This document shows, piece after piece, positions 51,221-60,216 of a DNA stretch of 64,000 bases. The DNA is from an uncultured Polaribacter sp. (GTDB lineage: Bacteria > Bacteroidota > Bacteroidia > Flavobacteriales > Flavobacteriaceae). The notes beneath the pieces were generated by a model, which was not told where the DNA came from, searched no databases, and saw only the letters and a program-made list of their open reading frames with translations. The translations under genes were made by a program, and so were the position numbers. The stretch covers positions 1-64,000 of the forward strand of contig NZ_CANMVP010000012.1 of the NCBI RefSeq assembly GCF_947501385.1, given 5' to 3'. Every line of letters begins with the position of its first letter. Within the stretch, counting starts at the first letter, position 1.

Positions 51221-51739
51221 TTATAATTTACTCTTAAAACCTTTTTCGAAGTCTTTCCAGTTTTTAGTTTTATAGGTTTCTGAAGAAAAATAAGCGACTA
51301 TTTTTTCAAACATTTTTTTATCTAAATATCCGGGAATACTCTGTAGTTTTTGTTCTGTTTCAGATAGAAATATGGTAGTAGGATAGGATAATTTGCCATC
51401 CATTAAAGAAGCGGGTAATTGATGATAACCATTTCTACCACTTTTTTGAAATTTAAAAGTATATTCTTTGTAGACAATATCTTCCTTCTGTTCACCATCT
51501 AACTTTACTGCGTAAAAATTTTCGTTGATAGCTTTTATGATAGTTGCATTAGAATAGGTTTCCATATCCATTTTTTTGCAATACCCACACCAGTCTGTAT
51601 AGACATCAATTAAAATAGGTTTTGGCGATTCTTTATTCAAAGCAATCGCATCTTCAAAAGACAACCAATTAATTTTGTCTTGAGCGTTTGTTTGTACTGC
51701 AAAAGTGATGATTGTTATAAGTGTTAGGAATTTTTTCAT
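51221..51739 (-). CDS. secreted thioredoxin-fold protein
   Basis: Exported protein of 172 residues with signal peptide ITIITFAVQTNAQ and a thioredoxin fold with active site DWCGYCKKM (CxxC) in DVYTDWCGYCKKMDMETYS. The DUF255/thioredoxin-7-like sequence continues through PTTIFLSE with the cis-Pro region (SYPTTIFL). Probably a periplasmic thiol reductase or chaperone. Converges with comEC (2-base gap). Confidence 0.85.
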   Translation of the reverse strand: MKKFLTLITIITFAVQTNAQDKINWLSFEDAIALNKESPKPILIDVYTDWCGYCKKMDMETYSNATIIKAINENFYAVKLDGEQKEDIVYKEYTFKFQKSGRNGYHQLPASLMDGKLSYPTTIFLSETEQKLQSIPGYLDKKMFEKIVAYFSSETYKTKNWKDFEKGFKSKL

Positions 51740-51822
51740 ATCTAGGAATTAGCAAATTCAATACCAAATTTACAAATAATTTTAATTTAATAGATTTTTA
51801 ACGATTTGCTGTTAGGGCAGAA

Positions 51823-51857
51823 AAAAACCTCATAAATTAATAATTATGAGGTTTTTG
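51823..51857. terminator. bidirectional terminator
   Basis: AAAAACCTCATAA pairs perfectly with TTATGAGGTTTTT (51844-51856) around AATTAATAA-like loop bases. It lies 16 bases after the POT transporter stop on the minus strand. Confidence 0.85.
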
Positions 51858-51872
51858 CAAAAATATTATATT

Positions 51873-53381
51873 TTAATGTACGTTGCCCATTAACTTTTTC
51901 ATCAAAGGAGAAAACAATAAAACAATTGCTCCTGCACCTAAAGAATACAAAGCAATTAAGTGAAATCCATCTGTATATACACTTAAAGTATCTAAACCAC
52001 CAACATTCGCATCTGTACTTTCTATAGCTAATTGTTCAGATATAAAACCTACAATTTGAAAGGCAAAAGCAGATGATAAAAACCAAACTCCCATCATAAA
52101 AGCGACAATGTTTCTTGGTGATAAATCTGTAATTTTCGATAAACCTACTGGAGACATAAATAATTCTCCGATAGAAATGATAAAATACATCACTAATAAA
52201 TAAGCAAAAGGAACCATTCCGTTTTCATCTGCACTTGCACCACTAATAGATAGTATATAGAAACTAGCACCAGCTAAAAGAAGTCCTAATCCAAATTTGT
52301 AAGGTGTTCTTGGGTTTAATTTATTTTTAGATAAGTATCCCCAAAGCAAAGAAATAGGAATTGCTAAAATGATAATAAACATAGAGTTTAATGCATTTGT
52401 TTGACTTGCTGTCATAATTCCATCTAAGTCAACATTTCTAGAAGCAAACAAAGTAATGACACTTCCAGATAATTCATGAAAACCCCAGAATAAGGTCATA
52501 AAGAAAGTAATTAAAACGGCCATAAATAATTTTTTACGGGCAACAACGTCTAAACTATACATAATGTATCCTAAATAGACTAGAACAGCAAAACCAATAA
52601 ATTTAAAAATACCACTTACATAATTTTGTTGCCATGAAGAAAGTAAATAGGCAATTACAGGAACAAATAATACCGCAATAATTGGTATCAACGTTTTTTG
52701 AGGAATACCCAATACTCTTTTTTCATAAATTTCTTGACTTGGTGGCATCCCTTTATCTCCAAAAACATTCTTTTTAATTCCACTCCAAAAGAAAATTAAA
52801 CCTGCTAGCATTCCAATTCCTGCCAATCCAAACCCATAGTGCCAGCCATAAGTAGCAGCAAGCCATCCACATAAAAGTGGTGCAACAAAGCCACCAATAT
52901 TAATTCCCATATAAAAAATAGTGAAACCAGAGTCTTTTCTTACATCACCTTCTTTATACAAGGCGCCAACAAATGTTGATATATTAGGTTTAAAAAAACC
53001 ATTACCTACTACAATTAAAGACAATGCTAAGAAAAATGCCACATCACTTTCTATGGCTAATACAAAATGACCAATGGCCATTAAAATTCCTCCCAAAAAT
53101 ATAGAGCTACGCATTCCTAAAATTTTATCGGAAATTTGCCCACCAATAACGGTAGAGGCATATACTAAAGAACCATAAGAGGCATAAACAATTGCTGTAG
53201 CAGTATCGCGCTCTGCAATCGCTTTAAATATTTCTTGCACCATGTAAAGCGTTAACAACGCTCTCATTCCATAGAAACTAAAGCGTTCCCATAATTCTGC
53301 GAAAAATAAGTAGAACAACCCTTTTGGGTGCCCAAACATTTGTGGGTCTTCTGTAGTAGTAATAACTCCTTTGTCTAACAT
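51873..53381 (-). CDS. POT/PTR2 family proton-coupled peptide transporter
   Basis: Inner-membrane di/tripeptide importer (502 residues, about 14 helices). ELWERFSFYGMRALL near 29-43 contains the ExxERFxYYG proton-coupling motif; the PTR2 signature is FTIFYMGINIGGFVAPLLCGWLA (about 153-175). It follows the DPP-IV-type peptidase gene by 10 bases, so secreted peptidase and importer form a unit that turns extracellular peptides into imported dipeptides. Confidence 0.94.
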   Translation of the reverse strand: MLDKGVITTTEDPQMFGHPKGLFYLFFAELWERFSFYGMRALLTLYMVQEIFKAIAERDTATAIVYASYGSLVYASTVIGGQISDKILGMRSSIFLGGILMAIGHFVLAIESDVAFFLALSLIVVGNGFFKPNISTFVGALYKEGDVRKDSGFTIFYMGINIGGFVAPLLCGWLAATYGWHYGFGLAGIGMLAGLIFFWSGIKKNVFGDKGMPPSQEIYEKRVLGIPQKTLIPIIAVLFVPVIAYLLSSWQQNYVSGIFKFIGFAVLVYLGYIMYSLDVVARKKLFMAVLITFFMTLFWGFHELSGSVITLFASRNVDLDGIMTASQTNALNSMFIIILAIPISLLWGYLSKNKLNPRTPYKFGLGLLLAGASFYILSISGASADENGMVPFAYLLVMYFIISIGELFMSPVGLSKITDLSPRNIVAFMMGVWFLSSAFAFQIVGFISEQLAIESTDANVGGLDTLSVYTDGFHLIALYSLGAGAIVLLFSPLMKKLMGNVH

Positions 53382-53391
53382 AATTATCCTT

Positions 53392-55596
53392 TTATTTTAG
53401 TGTTGTATTTGATTTATCAATTAAATGCTCTTCTACAAAATTGGTCATTTTTGTATATAGATTTAAGCGTGTGTTTTTCCCTTTGTAAATTCCATGTGTT
53501 CTGTCTGGCACAATAAACATATCGAATTGTTTGTTGGCTTCAATGAGTGCATTTATCATTCTATAACTATTTTGAACATGCACATTGTCATCACCAGTTC
53601 CGTGAACCAATAAATAGTTACCTTCTAATTTATCAGCATAATTTACAGGTGAATTTTCATCATATCCTGCAGGGTTTTCTTGCGGAGTTCTTAAGAAACG
53701 TTCTGTATAGACCGTATCATAAAAGCGCCAAGAAGTTACAGGAGCAACTGCAATTGCGGTTGTAAAAATATCATTTCCTTTTAACAATGCATTTGTACTC
53801 ATGTGTCCACCAAAAGACCAACCCCAAATACCAATATTATTTTCATCAATATAAGATACATTGGCTAATTTTTTTGCTGCCGAAATTTGGTCTTCCGTTT
53901 CATATTTTACCAAGTTTAAATAAGTCGATTTTTTAAAATCACTTCCCTTAAAACCAGTTCCACGTCCATCTACACAGGCAATAATCATTCCTTGCTGTGC
54001 TAGCATATTGTGCCAATAATCATTGCTGTTATTCCATTTATTAGCCACTTGCTGAGATCCAGGACCCGAATATTGAAACATTAATAATGGGTATTTCTTA
54101 CGCTCATCAAAATCTACAGGTTTTATCATCCACATATTCAATTCATTTCCATTGATTTGAATTGTAGAAAATTCTTTCGGACTCATTTTGTAATTTTCTA
54201 ATTTCTCTTTTAATTCGGCATTGTTTTTAATTACTTTCAACATTTCGCCTTCAGCGGTATATAGAGCATACATTGGTGGTATTTCTGAGGAAGAAAATGT
54301 GTTTATAAAGTAGTTTAGATTTTTACTAAAGGAAGCCGAATTTGTTCCTTCTTTAGTACTCAATAATTTTTTATTATTGCCATCTAAACCAATTGAATAG
54401 ACACCTCTGTTGATAGAACTGTTTTCTACAGATTGATAATAAATGGTTTTTTTATCTTTATGGTAACCATAATAATTGGTTACTTCCCAATTTCCTTTTG
54501 TAATTTGATGGATGAGTTTTCCTGAGAAATCATAATGATATATATGATTGAATCCGTTTTTTTCACTCGTCCAGATAAAGCTATTGTCATCTAGAAAAGT
54601 AAGATTGTCTGTAATGTCTATGTAAGCTTTGTCCGTTTCATTTAATAATAAAGTAGCGCTACTATTCAAAGCATTTATTTTATATAATTTTAAATTATTC
54701 TGATGACGATTTAACGTGGTGGCTATCAATATATTTTTATCATTAGACCATTTGATTCTTGGAATGTATTCATCATCTCCCAAATCTATTTTTTGGGTTT
54801 TTTTTGAAGATAGTGTATGTACATGTAAGGTTACAGTTGCATTTTTTTCACCCGCCTTTGGGTATTTGAATACTTGTTGATTTGGGTAATTTTCCTTTCC
54901 CACCATATCCATAGAAAAAGTAGGAACTTCACTTTCATCAAAACGCAAAAAAGCCAAATATTCGCTATTTTTGCTCCATTCAAAAGCTCTTACAAAACCA
55001 AATTCTTCTTCATAAACCCAGTCTGTAGTTCCGTTTATAATATGATTGAATTTTCCGTCTGTGGTAATCGTGCGTTTATTTCCGTTGGTTATATTTAAAA
55101 TGTAAATATTGTTGTTCTTTGTGTAAGCAATTTTTTTACTATCAGGAGAAAAAGTAGGTTGTTGAATGTCTTCACCAATTAAGGTGAGTTCTTTAGAATT
55201 TATGTTATAATAATAAAAAGTTCCCGTAAATGAACGTCTGTAAAGTTTCTTAAAATGAGTTCCTAAAATTAAAGAAGATTCTTCTGCATTAAAACTATAG
55301 GATGAAAAGGTCTTTAAATTTTTTAAATCTGCACTGCTTACTAGAGTTTCAACTTTTTCTAAAGTCTTGTAACTATATTTATCTACAGTTGTAGTTCCAT
55401 TCTCTGAATTTAACAAAGAATAAAAATCACCATTCATAGAATTTAAAGCATTCATTCTATTGGTAGAAAATGTACCATTCCAGATTTCTTCTAGCGTAAT
55501 TTGTTTTTTTTGGGTTTTGTAATTTGAAGATGTTGAGGTGGTTACTTTGCAACTAACCAGTAAAAGAATAGTTGCTAAAATGAACAATTTTTTCAT
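53392..55596 (-). CDS. S9 family dipeptidyl peptidase IV, lipoprotein
   Basis: Envelope serine peptidase of 734 residues with lipoprotein signal LFILATILLLVSC, an eight-bladed propeller containing the DPP-IV signature WVYEEEFGFVRAFEWSKNSEYLAFLRFDE (Glu pair binding the peptide N-terminus) and a hydrolase domain with GWSFGGHMS (catalytic Ser), GDDNVHVQNS (Asp) and DRTHGIYKG (His). The Glu-Glu motif makes true Xaa-Pro dipeptidyl peptidase activity likely. ATG 55596 is preferred over 55605 because it places the basic KK next to the signal. Confidence 0.93.
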   Translation of the reverse strand: MKKLFILATILLLVSCKVTTSTSSNYKTQKKQITLEEIWNGTFSTNRMNALNSMNGDFYSLLNSENGTTTVDKYSYKTLEKVETLVSSADLKNLKTFSSYSFNAEESSLILGTHFKKLYRRSFTGTFYYYNINSKELTLIGEDIQQPTFSPDSKKIAYTKNNNIYILNITNGNKRTITTDGKFNHIINGTTDWVYEEEFGFVRAFEWSKNSEYLAFLRFDESEVPTFSMDMVGKENYPNQQVFKYPKAGEKNATVTLHVHTLSSKKTQKIDLGDDEYIPRIKWSNDKNILIATTLNRHQNNLKLYKINALNSSATLLLNETDKAYIDITDNLTFLDDNSFIWTSEKNGFNHIYHYDFSGKLIHQITKGNWEVTNYYGYHKDKKTIYYQSVENSSINRGVYSIGLDGNNKKLLSTKEGTNSASFSKNLNYFINTFSSSEIPPMYALYTAEGEMLKVIKNNAELKEKLENYKMSPKEFSTIQINGNELNMWMIKPVDFDERKKYPLLMFQYSGPGSQQVANKWNNSNDYWHNMLAQQGMIIACVDGRGTGFKGSDFKKSTYLNLVKYETEDQISAAKKLANVSYIDENNIGIWGWSFGGHMSTNALLKGNDIFTTAIAVAPVTSWRFYDTVYTERFLRTPQENPAGYDENSPVNYADKLEGNYLLVHGTGDDNVHVQNSYRMINALIEANKQFDMFIVPDRTHGIYKGKNTRLNLYTKMTNFVEEHLIDKSNTTLK

Positions 55597-55734
55597 TAGA
55601 GACATCGTTTTAATAAAAGTTTGTCAAGTTTACGTAAAAAACTGCAAAAAAACACTTTAAAAAAGAGGGTAATTTATTTTTTTCTAAATTTTTATAGCAT
55701 TTTAATACAGTTTTGGTAATTTAATTAAAATAAT

Positions 55735-55768
55735 AAATCTCGATAAATAAACTATTTATCGAGATTTT
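55735..55768 (-). terminator. perfect 15-bp hairpin, terminator of the band-7 gene
   Basis: AAATCTCGATAAATA (55735-55749) pairs perfectly with TATTTATCGAGATTT (55753-55767) around AAC. It follows the minus-strand band-7 stop by about 40 bases. Confidence 0.8.
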
Positions 55769-55806
55769 AAATATTGTATCAGAAATTTCTATTGCTTATT
55801 GATATG

Positions 55807-56586
55807 TTATTTTTCCTCTTGTCCTACTATTAATGGTGTTTTTCCATCTGTAATAATGGTTTTGGCATTTGCAGATGCTGCTAGTTCTCTAAAAGCTTCT
55901 ATTGCTTTTAATCTTATAATTCCTGCAGTTAAACCTTCGGCTATTATCAATTGTGCGTCTCTTTCTCCTTTTGCATTGATAATTTTTCTTTCTGCTTCTA
56001 ATTTTTCCTGATCTATAACAAATTTCATCCTCATTGCATCTTGTTCTGCTTGTAGTTTTCTTTCTATAGAACTTGCCAAGCCTCTAGGTAGCTGAATTCT
56101 TTTCATTAAAACTGCAATTAATTCAATACCATCTGCTTGTTTTTCAAGATTAACTTTCATCTTTTTTAAGATTTCACTTTCTATTTTGGCTCGCATTCCA
56201 GAGTGCATGTCTTTTGCATAAAATTGGGCACACACATCAGAAGCAGCAGATCTAAAAACACTTGTAATTACAGATTCATAATCCTGTCCTAAGTTTTCCA
56301 GAACAGACGCCACTTTATTAGCTTCTAATCTGTATAGAATTGATATTTCAGAATTTACACTCAAACCTTCTTTACTGGGTAAGCTTAAGATTAACTTAAT
56401 ATTTTTAGTTTTTGTAGATTCAATTAAGACTTTACTTGTTATTGGATTGTATAAAACAGTACCTTGTGTTTTGACGTTGCTAGAAAGCTTCCCTAAAGTC
56501 TGTTTGATTCCTACTTCTCCTGGTCTTACGACGGCGCAGCTATAAAATAAAACTACTGCTAAAATTAATGTACCAAAATTTTTCAT
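55807..56586 (-). CDS. SPFH/band-7 (prohibitin-like) lipoprotein
   Basis: Membrane-associated scaffold-type protein of 259 residues. Lipoprotein signal LILAVVLFYSC, then VRPGEVGIKQTLGKL opening a band-7 domain with SVNSEISILYRLEANKV and the helical C-terminus RKLQAEQDAMRMKFVIDQEKLEAERK. Prohibitin-like proteins form large rings on membranes; here the protein would be lipid-anchored in the periplasm, which is less usual than a transmembrane anchor. ATG 56586 chosen over 56595 (MIVM). Single gene. Confidence 0.87.
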   Translation of the reverse strand: MKNFGTLILAVVLFYSCAVVRPGEVGIKQTLGKLSSNVKTQGTVLYNPITSKVLIESTKTKNIKLILSLPSKEGLSVNSEISILYRLEANKVASVLENLGQDYESVITSVFRSAASDVCAQFYAKDMHSGMRAKIESEILKKMKVNLEKQADGIELIAVLMKRIQLPRGLASSIERKLQAEQDAMRMKFVIDQEKLEAERKIINAKGERDAQLIIAEGLTAGIIRLKAIEAFRELAASANAKTIITDGKTPLIVGQEEK

Positions 56587-56595
56587 GACGATCAT

Positions 56596-56874
56596 ATTTT
56601 ATGTTAATATCACTTTCAAATTTAATAGTAATACTTTTAAGTTTGCATTTTTGTTAATCAATTTTATTTATCAATTAATTGTTATATCTTATACTTTATT
56701 GAGTTTATGTTAATTTTCTTAAAAATTTACGATTTATAATATTGAATCGTTCATTATCGATTAAAAAATATTTATTAACTAAAAAAAAGTGTAATTAAAA
56801 AGAGTTGTAAGAATAAGTTTAGACCTTAAAATAGATTCATTTATATTTGTCTTCGATAGATTACAAAACATTAA
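56596..56874. other. AT-rich divergent spacer
   Basis: Gap of 279 bases between the divergent band-7 and HMG-CoA reductase genes, rich in A and T runs with no reading frame or strong hairpin. The only clear signal is the -7 box at 56842. Confidence 0.5.
56842..56849 (+). promoter_or_regulatory. -7 box of the HMG-CoA reductase gene
   Basis: TATATTTG matches TAnnTTTG and lies 25 bases before the ATG, the same spacing as at ilvE and the hydrolase operon. Confidence 0.5.
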
Positions 56875-58602
56875 ATGAGCAAAAGAATATCTGGTTTTTC
56901 TAAATTTACCAAAGAGAAAAAAATACATTGGCTGGTAAAACATTATTTTAATAATAATTTAGAAGCAGTTGCAATTATAAAGCAATATTGGAATGAGGAT
57001 AAAAAATTACAACAATTGCATGACGATTTTATAGAAAACACCATTTCTAACTTTTATTTGCCAATTGGCGTTGCGCCAAATTTCGTAATTAATGGCAAAG
57101 AGTATGCAATTCCTATGGTTATTGAAGAAAGTTCTGTTGTTGCAGCAGCTTCTCTAGTCGCAAAATTTTGGAGTACCAGAGGTGGTTTTAAAACATCCGT
57201 TTTAGGAACTACCAAAATAGGGCAAGTTCACTTTATGTTCTCAGGAAAAAAAGAAGATTTAGAAACCTATTTCAATAAAAATAAAACAGAATTATTTGCA
57301 GCCACAGCTTCTATCACTAAAAATATGGAAAAACGTGGTGGTGGAATTTTAGATATTAAACTGGTTGATAAGACAGATAAATTCTCTAATTATTATCAAT
57401 TGTACGCCACCTTTGAAACCAAAGATTCTATGGGTGCAAATTTTATCAACTCTTGTTTAGAAGCAATTGCAAATCAATTTAGAAATGATGAAATTGAAAT
57501 CGTCATGAGTATTCTCTCTAATTATGTTCCAGAATGTTTGGTGAGAGCAGAAGTGAGTTGTAAAATCGAGGAATTGGGTGGCGAAAATCCGCAGAAATTT
57601 GCAGAAAAATTTTATCAAGCAGTAAAAATTGCTGAGATAGAACCGTACAGAGCAGTCACACATAATAAAGGTATTATGAATGGGGTTGACGCTGTAGTTT
57701 TAGCTACAGGAAACGATTTTAGAGCTGTGGAAGCAGGCGTTCATGCCTATGCATCTCGTTCTGGTAATTACACCAGTTTATCTCATTGTGAAATTAAAAA
57801 CGGAATTTTTAAATTTTGGATTGACCTTCCTCTGGCCTTAGGAACCGTAGGTGGTTTAACGGCGCTGCATCCGTTGGCAAAATTATCTCTAGAGCTTTTG
57901 CAAAAACCATCTGCTAAAGAATTAATGCAAATAATTGCCACGGCAGGTTTGGCTCAAAATTTTGCAGCCTTAAGAGCCTTAACAACCAAGGGAATTCAAC
58001 ACGGACATATGAAAATGCACTTGCAGAATATTTTAAATCAATTAGGTGCAAATAATGTTGAAAAGAAAAAGATAGAAACTCATTTTGATGGTAAAACAGT
58101 TTCTCATTCAGCAGTTGTTTCAAAGGTTGAAGAGTTAAGAAAAGAAAAAATACATTGGGTTGATTTTACAAACGAAGACAACGTAAGAAGTTTACTTTCT
58201 AGTTTGAAAGCAGATGCAAAACCACTTTTTGGAAAAATGAACGGACAACAAATGGTAGAACATGTAAGTTTTCTATTAAAAGTTTCTAACGGAAAAGTAG
58301 ATGCAGATTTCTTTGTAGAAGATGATAAATCTGCAAGAAGAAAAGCCTTTTTAAATACAGAAGGTGAATTGCAGATTGGTTTTAAAGCGCCCATGTTATC
58401 TGAAGAGCCGTATCCAGCAAAATTTTCAACGATGCAAGAATCTATAAATAATTTGATTTTACAAACGAATGATTTTCAAAAGCATTTTGAAAATGTAAAA
58501 ACAGAAAACCATCCATTTTTTGGAGAATTAGATTATGAATATTGGAAGAAATTTCATGCAAAGCATTTTACACATCATTTTAAACAGTTTGGTTTAATAT
58601 AA
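56875..58602 (+). CDS. class II HMG-CoA reductase fused to a C-terminal DinB-like (DUF1569) domain
   Basis: A 575-residue protein. Residues 1 to about 415 are a class II (degradative-type) HMG-CoA reductase: NFYLPIGVAPNFVINGKEYAIPMVIEESSVVAAAS near 53-87 (catalytic Glu), ATGNDFRAVEAGVHAYA near 280-296 (Asp), GTVGGLTALHPLA and GHMKMHLQN with the late His. In Bacteroidota this enzyme serves the mevalonate pathway. Residues ~425-575 (PLFGKMNGQQMVEHVSFLL ... NHPFFGELDYEYWKKFHAKH then FTHHFKQFG) look like a DinB/DUF1569 four-helix domain with His residues placed as metal ligands. No frameshift or stop separates the parts, so it is a true fusion. Confidence 0.88.
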   Translation: MSKRISGFSKFTKEKKIHWLVKHYFNNNLEAVAIIKQYWNEDKKLQQLHDDFIENTISNFYLPIGVAPNFVINGKEYAIPMVIEESSVVAAASLVAKFWSTRGGFKTSVLGTTKIGQVHFMFSGKKEDLETYFNKNKTELFAATASITKNMEKRGGGILDIKLVDKTDKFSNYYQLYATFETKDSMGANFINSCLEAIANQFRNDEIEIVMSILSNYVPECLVRAEVSCKIEELGGENPQKFAEKFYQAVKIAEIEPYRAVTHNKGIMNGVDAVVLATGNDFRAVEAGVHAYASRSGNYTSLSHCEIKNGIFKFWIDLPLALGTVGGLTALHPLAKLSLELLQKPSAKELMQIIATAGLAQNFAALRALTTKGIQHGHMKMHLQNILNQLGANNVEKKKIETHFDGKTVSHSAVVSKVEELRKEKIHWVDFTNEDNVRSLLSSLKADAKPLFGKMNGQQMVEHVSFLLKVSNGKVDADFFVEDDKSARRKAFLNTEGELQIGFKAPMLSEEPYPAKFSTMQESINNLILQTNDFQKHFENVKTENHPFFGELDYEYWKKFHAKHFTHHFKQFGLI

Positions 58603-58604
58603 TT

Positions 58605-58631
58605 TCAATAGCAATGGGTTTCAACCCATTG
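58605..58631. repeat. REP-like palindrome left of the transposase remnant
   Basis: TCAATAG followed by CAATGGGTTTCAACCCATTG: arms CAATGGGTT and AACCCATTG with a 2-base loop. Identical over 27 bases to 59121-59147. A half copy (TTTCAACCCGTT) lies near 58655. Confidence 0.85.
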
Positions 58632-58677
58632 AAAAGAATGTAAATAGTAAGAATTTTCAACCCGTTAAAAACAAAAA

Positions 58678-59127
58678 ACAAATTATGCTTTTATCAAAGT
58701 CTACATACATTTTGTTTGGAGTACTAAAAATAGAATTCCTTTCCTGAAAACAAAAGAAATTAGACAAAAGGTTTGGAAGCATATTAAAGAAAATGCAAAA
58801 GAAAAAGGAATCTTTATAGATTTTATAAACGGATATACAGATCATTGCCATTGTTTAGTTTCTTTAGGTAGCAACCAAACTATAGAAAAAGTGATGCAGT
58901 TGATAAAGGGAGAATCATCTTTTTGGATTAACAAAGAAAAACTAACGAAAGAAAAGTTTCAATGGCAAAGTGAATATTTTGCAGTTTCAGTTTCTGGATC
59001 TGTAATTGATAAAGTTAGAAATTATATTAAAAATCAAGAAATTCATCATAGTAAAAAATCTTTTCAAGAAGAATATGAAGAATTTATTTTGAAATATGGT
59101 TTTGAGGAATTTGATGATAATCAATAG
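58678..59127 (+). pseudogene. REP-associated Y1 (IS200-like) transposase lacking a start codon
   Basis: Open frame of about 149 codons reading TNYAFIKVYIHFVWSTKNRI, then GYTDHCHCLVSLG with the HUH metal motif (DHCHC), FQWQSEYFAVSVS and VRNYIKNQEIHHSKKSFQEE with the catalytic Tyr in YxxxQ. This is a full-length TnpA_REP/RAYT-type single-strand transposase. But the in-frame stop at 58666-58668 is followed by AAA CAA AAA ACA AAT TAT with no ATG, GTG or TTG. The first start is ATG 58891, after the HUH motif. So it is probably inactive, or uses an unknown start. Its stop codon TAG is part of the right-hand REP. Confidence 0.8.
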
Positions 59128-59147
59128 CAATGGGTTTCAACCCATTG
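59121..59147. repeat. REP-like palindrome right of the transposase remnant
   Basis: Exact 27-base copy of 58605-58631 in the same orientation, including the TAG that ends the transposase frame. The two copies bracket the transposase, the classic REP/RAYT layout. Confidence 0.85.
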
Positions 59148-59169
59148 GATATTGAAACAAAATATAATT

Positions 59170-60129
59170 ATGAATTTTTATTCCAACGGAAAATTATTAT
59201 TAACAGGAGAATACCTTGTGTTAGATGGCGCAAAATCTTTAGCACTACCCACAAAATTCGGGCAAAATTTAACTGTTGAAAAAATAAAGGAATCACAAAT
59301 TATTTGGGGAAGTTTTACACATACGGGAGTATGTTGGTTTGAAGCAGTTTTCGACTTAAAAAAACTACGATTAATATCAGCAACTTTTAATTCTGATACA
59401 GAAGGAAATGCAGATTTGATAGCAGAAACCTTATTGGGTATTTTAAAAGAAGCAAAACGAATGTCCCGAATTCTCGGAACTGGTTTTTTAGAAACAGAAA
59501 ACGGATTTGTTGTAAAAACAAACTTAAACTTTCCAAGAAATTGGGGCTTAGGAAGTTCATCAACCTTAATAAATTCAATTGCCAATTGGGCAAAAGTAGA
59601 TGCGTTTCAATTACTATGGAATTCTTTTAGAGGAAGTGGTTACGATATTGCCTGTGCGCAACATGATTCGCCAATATTTTATCAAATTGAAGGTAACCTC
59701 TCGTTTGCGATTGAGATGACACCCAAAGTGCAAAAAGTTGAATTCAACCCTAGTTTTAAAGAACATTTATTTTTTGTACATTTAAATCAGAAGCAAGATT
59801 CTAAAGAAGGCATTGCAAAATTTAGAGAGAGTGGTGAAGATTTTAGTGATGAAATAGAAAGAATATCTATTATTTCTGAAGAATTTTTGAAAGCAAAATC
59901 AATCTTAGAATTAGATAAATTAATTATTGAACATGAAAAAATTATCAGTTCAATTATTAAACTAACACCAGTAAAAGAAAAGTTATTTCCAGATTATTTC
60001 GGAGAAATAAAGAGTTTAGGAGCTTGGGGTGGCGATTTTGTATTGGTTACAGGAAATGAAAAAACACCAACCTATTTTAAAGAAAAAGGATTTGAAACAA
60101 TTCTTTCGTATTCAGAAATGATTTTATAA
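59170..60129 (+). CDS. GYDIA-type GHMP kinase, probable mevalonate kinase
   Basis: GHMP-superfamily kinase of 319 residues. MNFYSNGKLLLTGEYLVLDGAKSLALPTKFG is the N-terminal substrate loop; NWGLGSSSTLINSIANW near 123-139 is the ATP-binding PxxxGLGSSA-like motif; GSGYDIACAQHDSPIFYQ near 155-172 contains the name-giving GYDIA. GAWGGDFVLVTG is the third GHMP motif. Its place near the HMG-CoA reductase gene suggests phosphorylation of mevalonate or a later mevalonate intermediate; that is inference. ATG 59170 chosen over an in-frame TTG at 59152. Confidence 0.87.
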   Translation: MNFYSNGKLLLTGEYLVLDGAKSLALPTKFGQNLTVEKIKESQIIWGSFTHTGVCWFEAVFDLKKLRLISATFNSDTEGNADLIAETLLGILKEAKRMSRILGTGFLETENGFVVKTNLNFPRNWGLGSSSTLINSIANWAKVDAFQLLWNSFRGSGYDIACAQHDSPIFYQIEGNLSFAIEMTPKVQKVEFNPSFKEHLFFVHLNQKQDSKEGIAKFRESGEDFSDEIERISIISEEFLKAKSILELDKLIIEHEKIISSIIKLTPVKEKLFPDYFGEIKSLGAWGGDFVLVTGNEKTPTYFKEKGFETILSYSEMIL

Positions 60130-60138
60130 GATATTTTA

Positions 60139-60206
60139 GGTCTCGACTGCGCTCGACCTGACAATTCAATTTATTAAATGTCTCCTCGAGCGCAGTCGAG
60201 AGGTCT
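60139..60206. repeat. inverted pair of CTCGA-family palindromes
   Basis: Left copy GGTCTCGACTGCGCTCGACC (60139-60158, then TGACA) and right copy CTCCTCGAGCGCAGTCGAGA (60182-60201, then GGTC) are inverted. Transcribed, they can form one long hairpin with a ~20-base loop. The right copy is in frame with the following gene but upstream of its likely ATG. Confidence 0.85.
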
Positions 60207-60216
60207 AAAACAAGTA

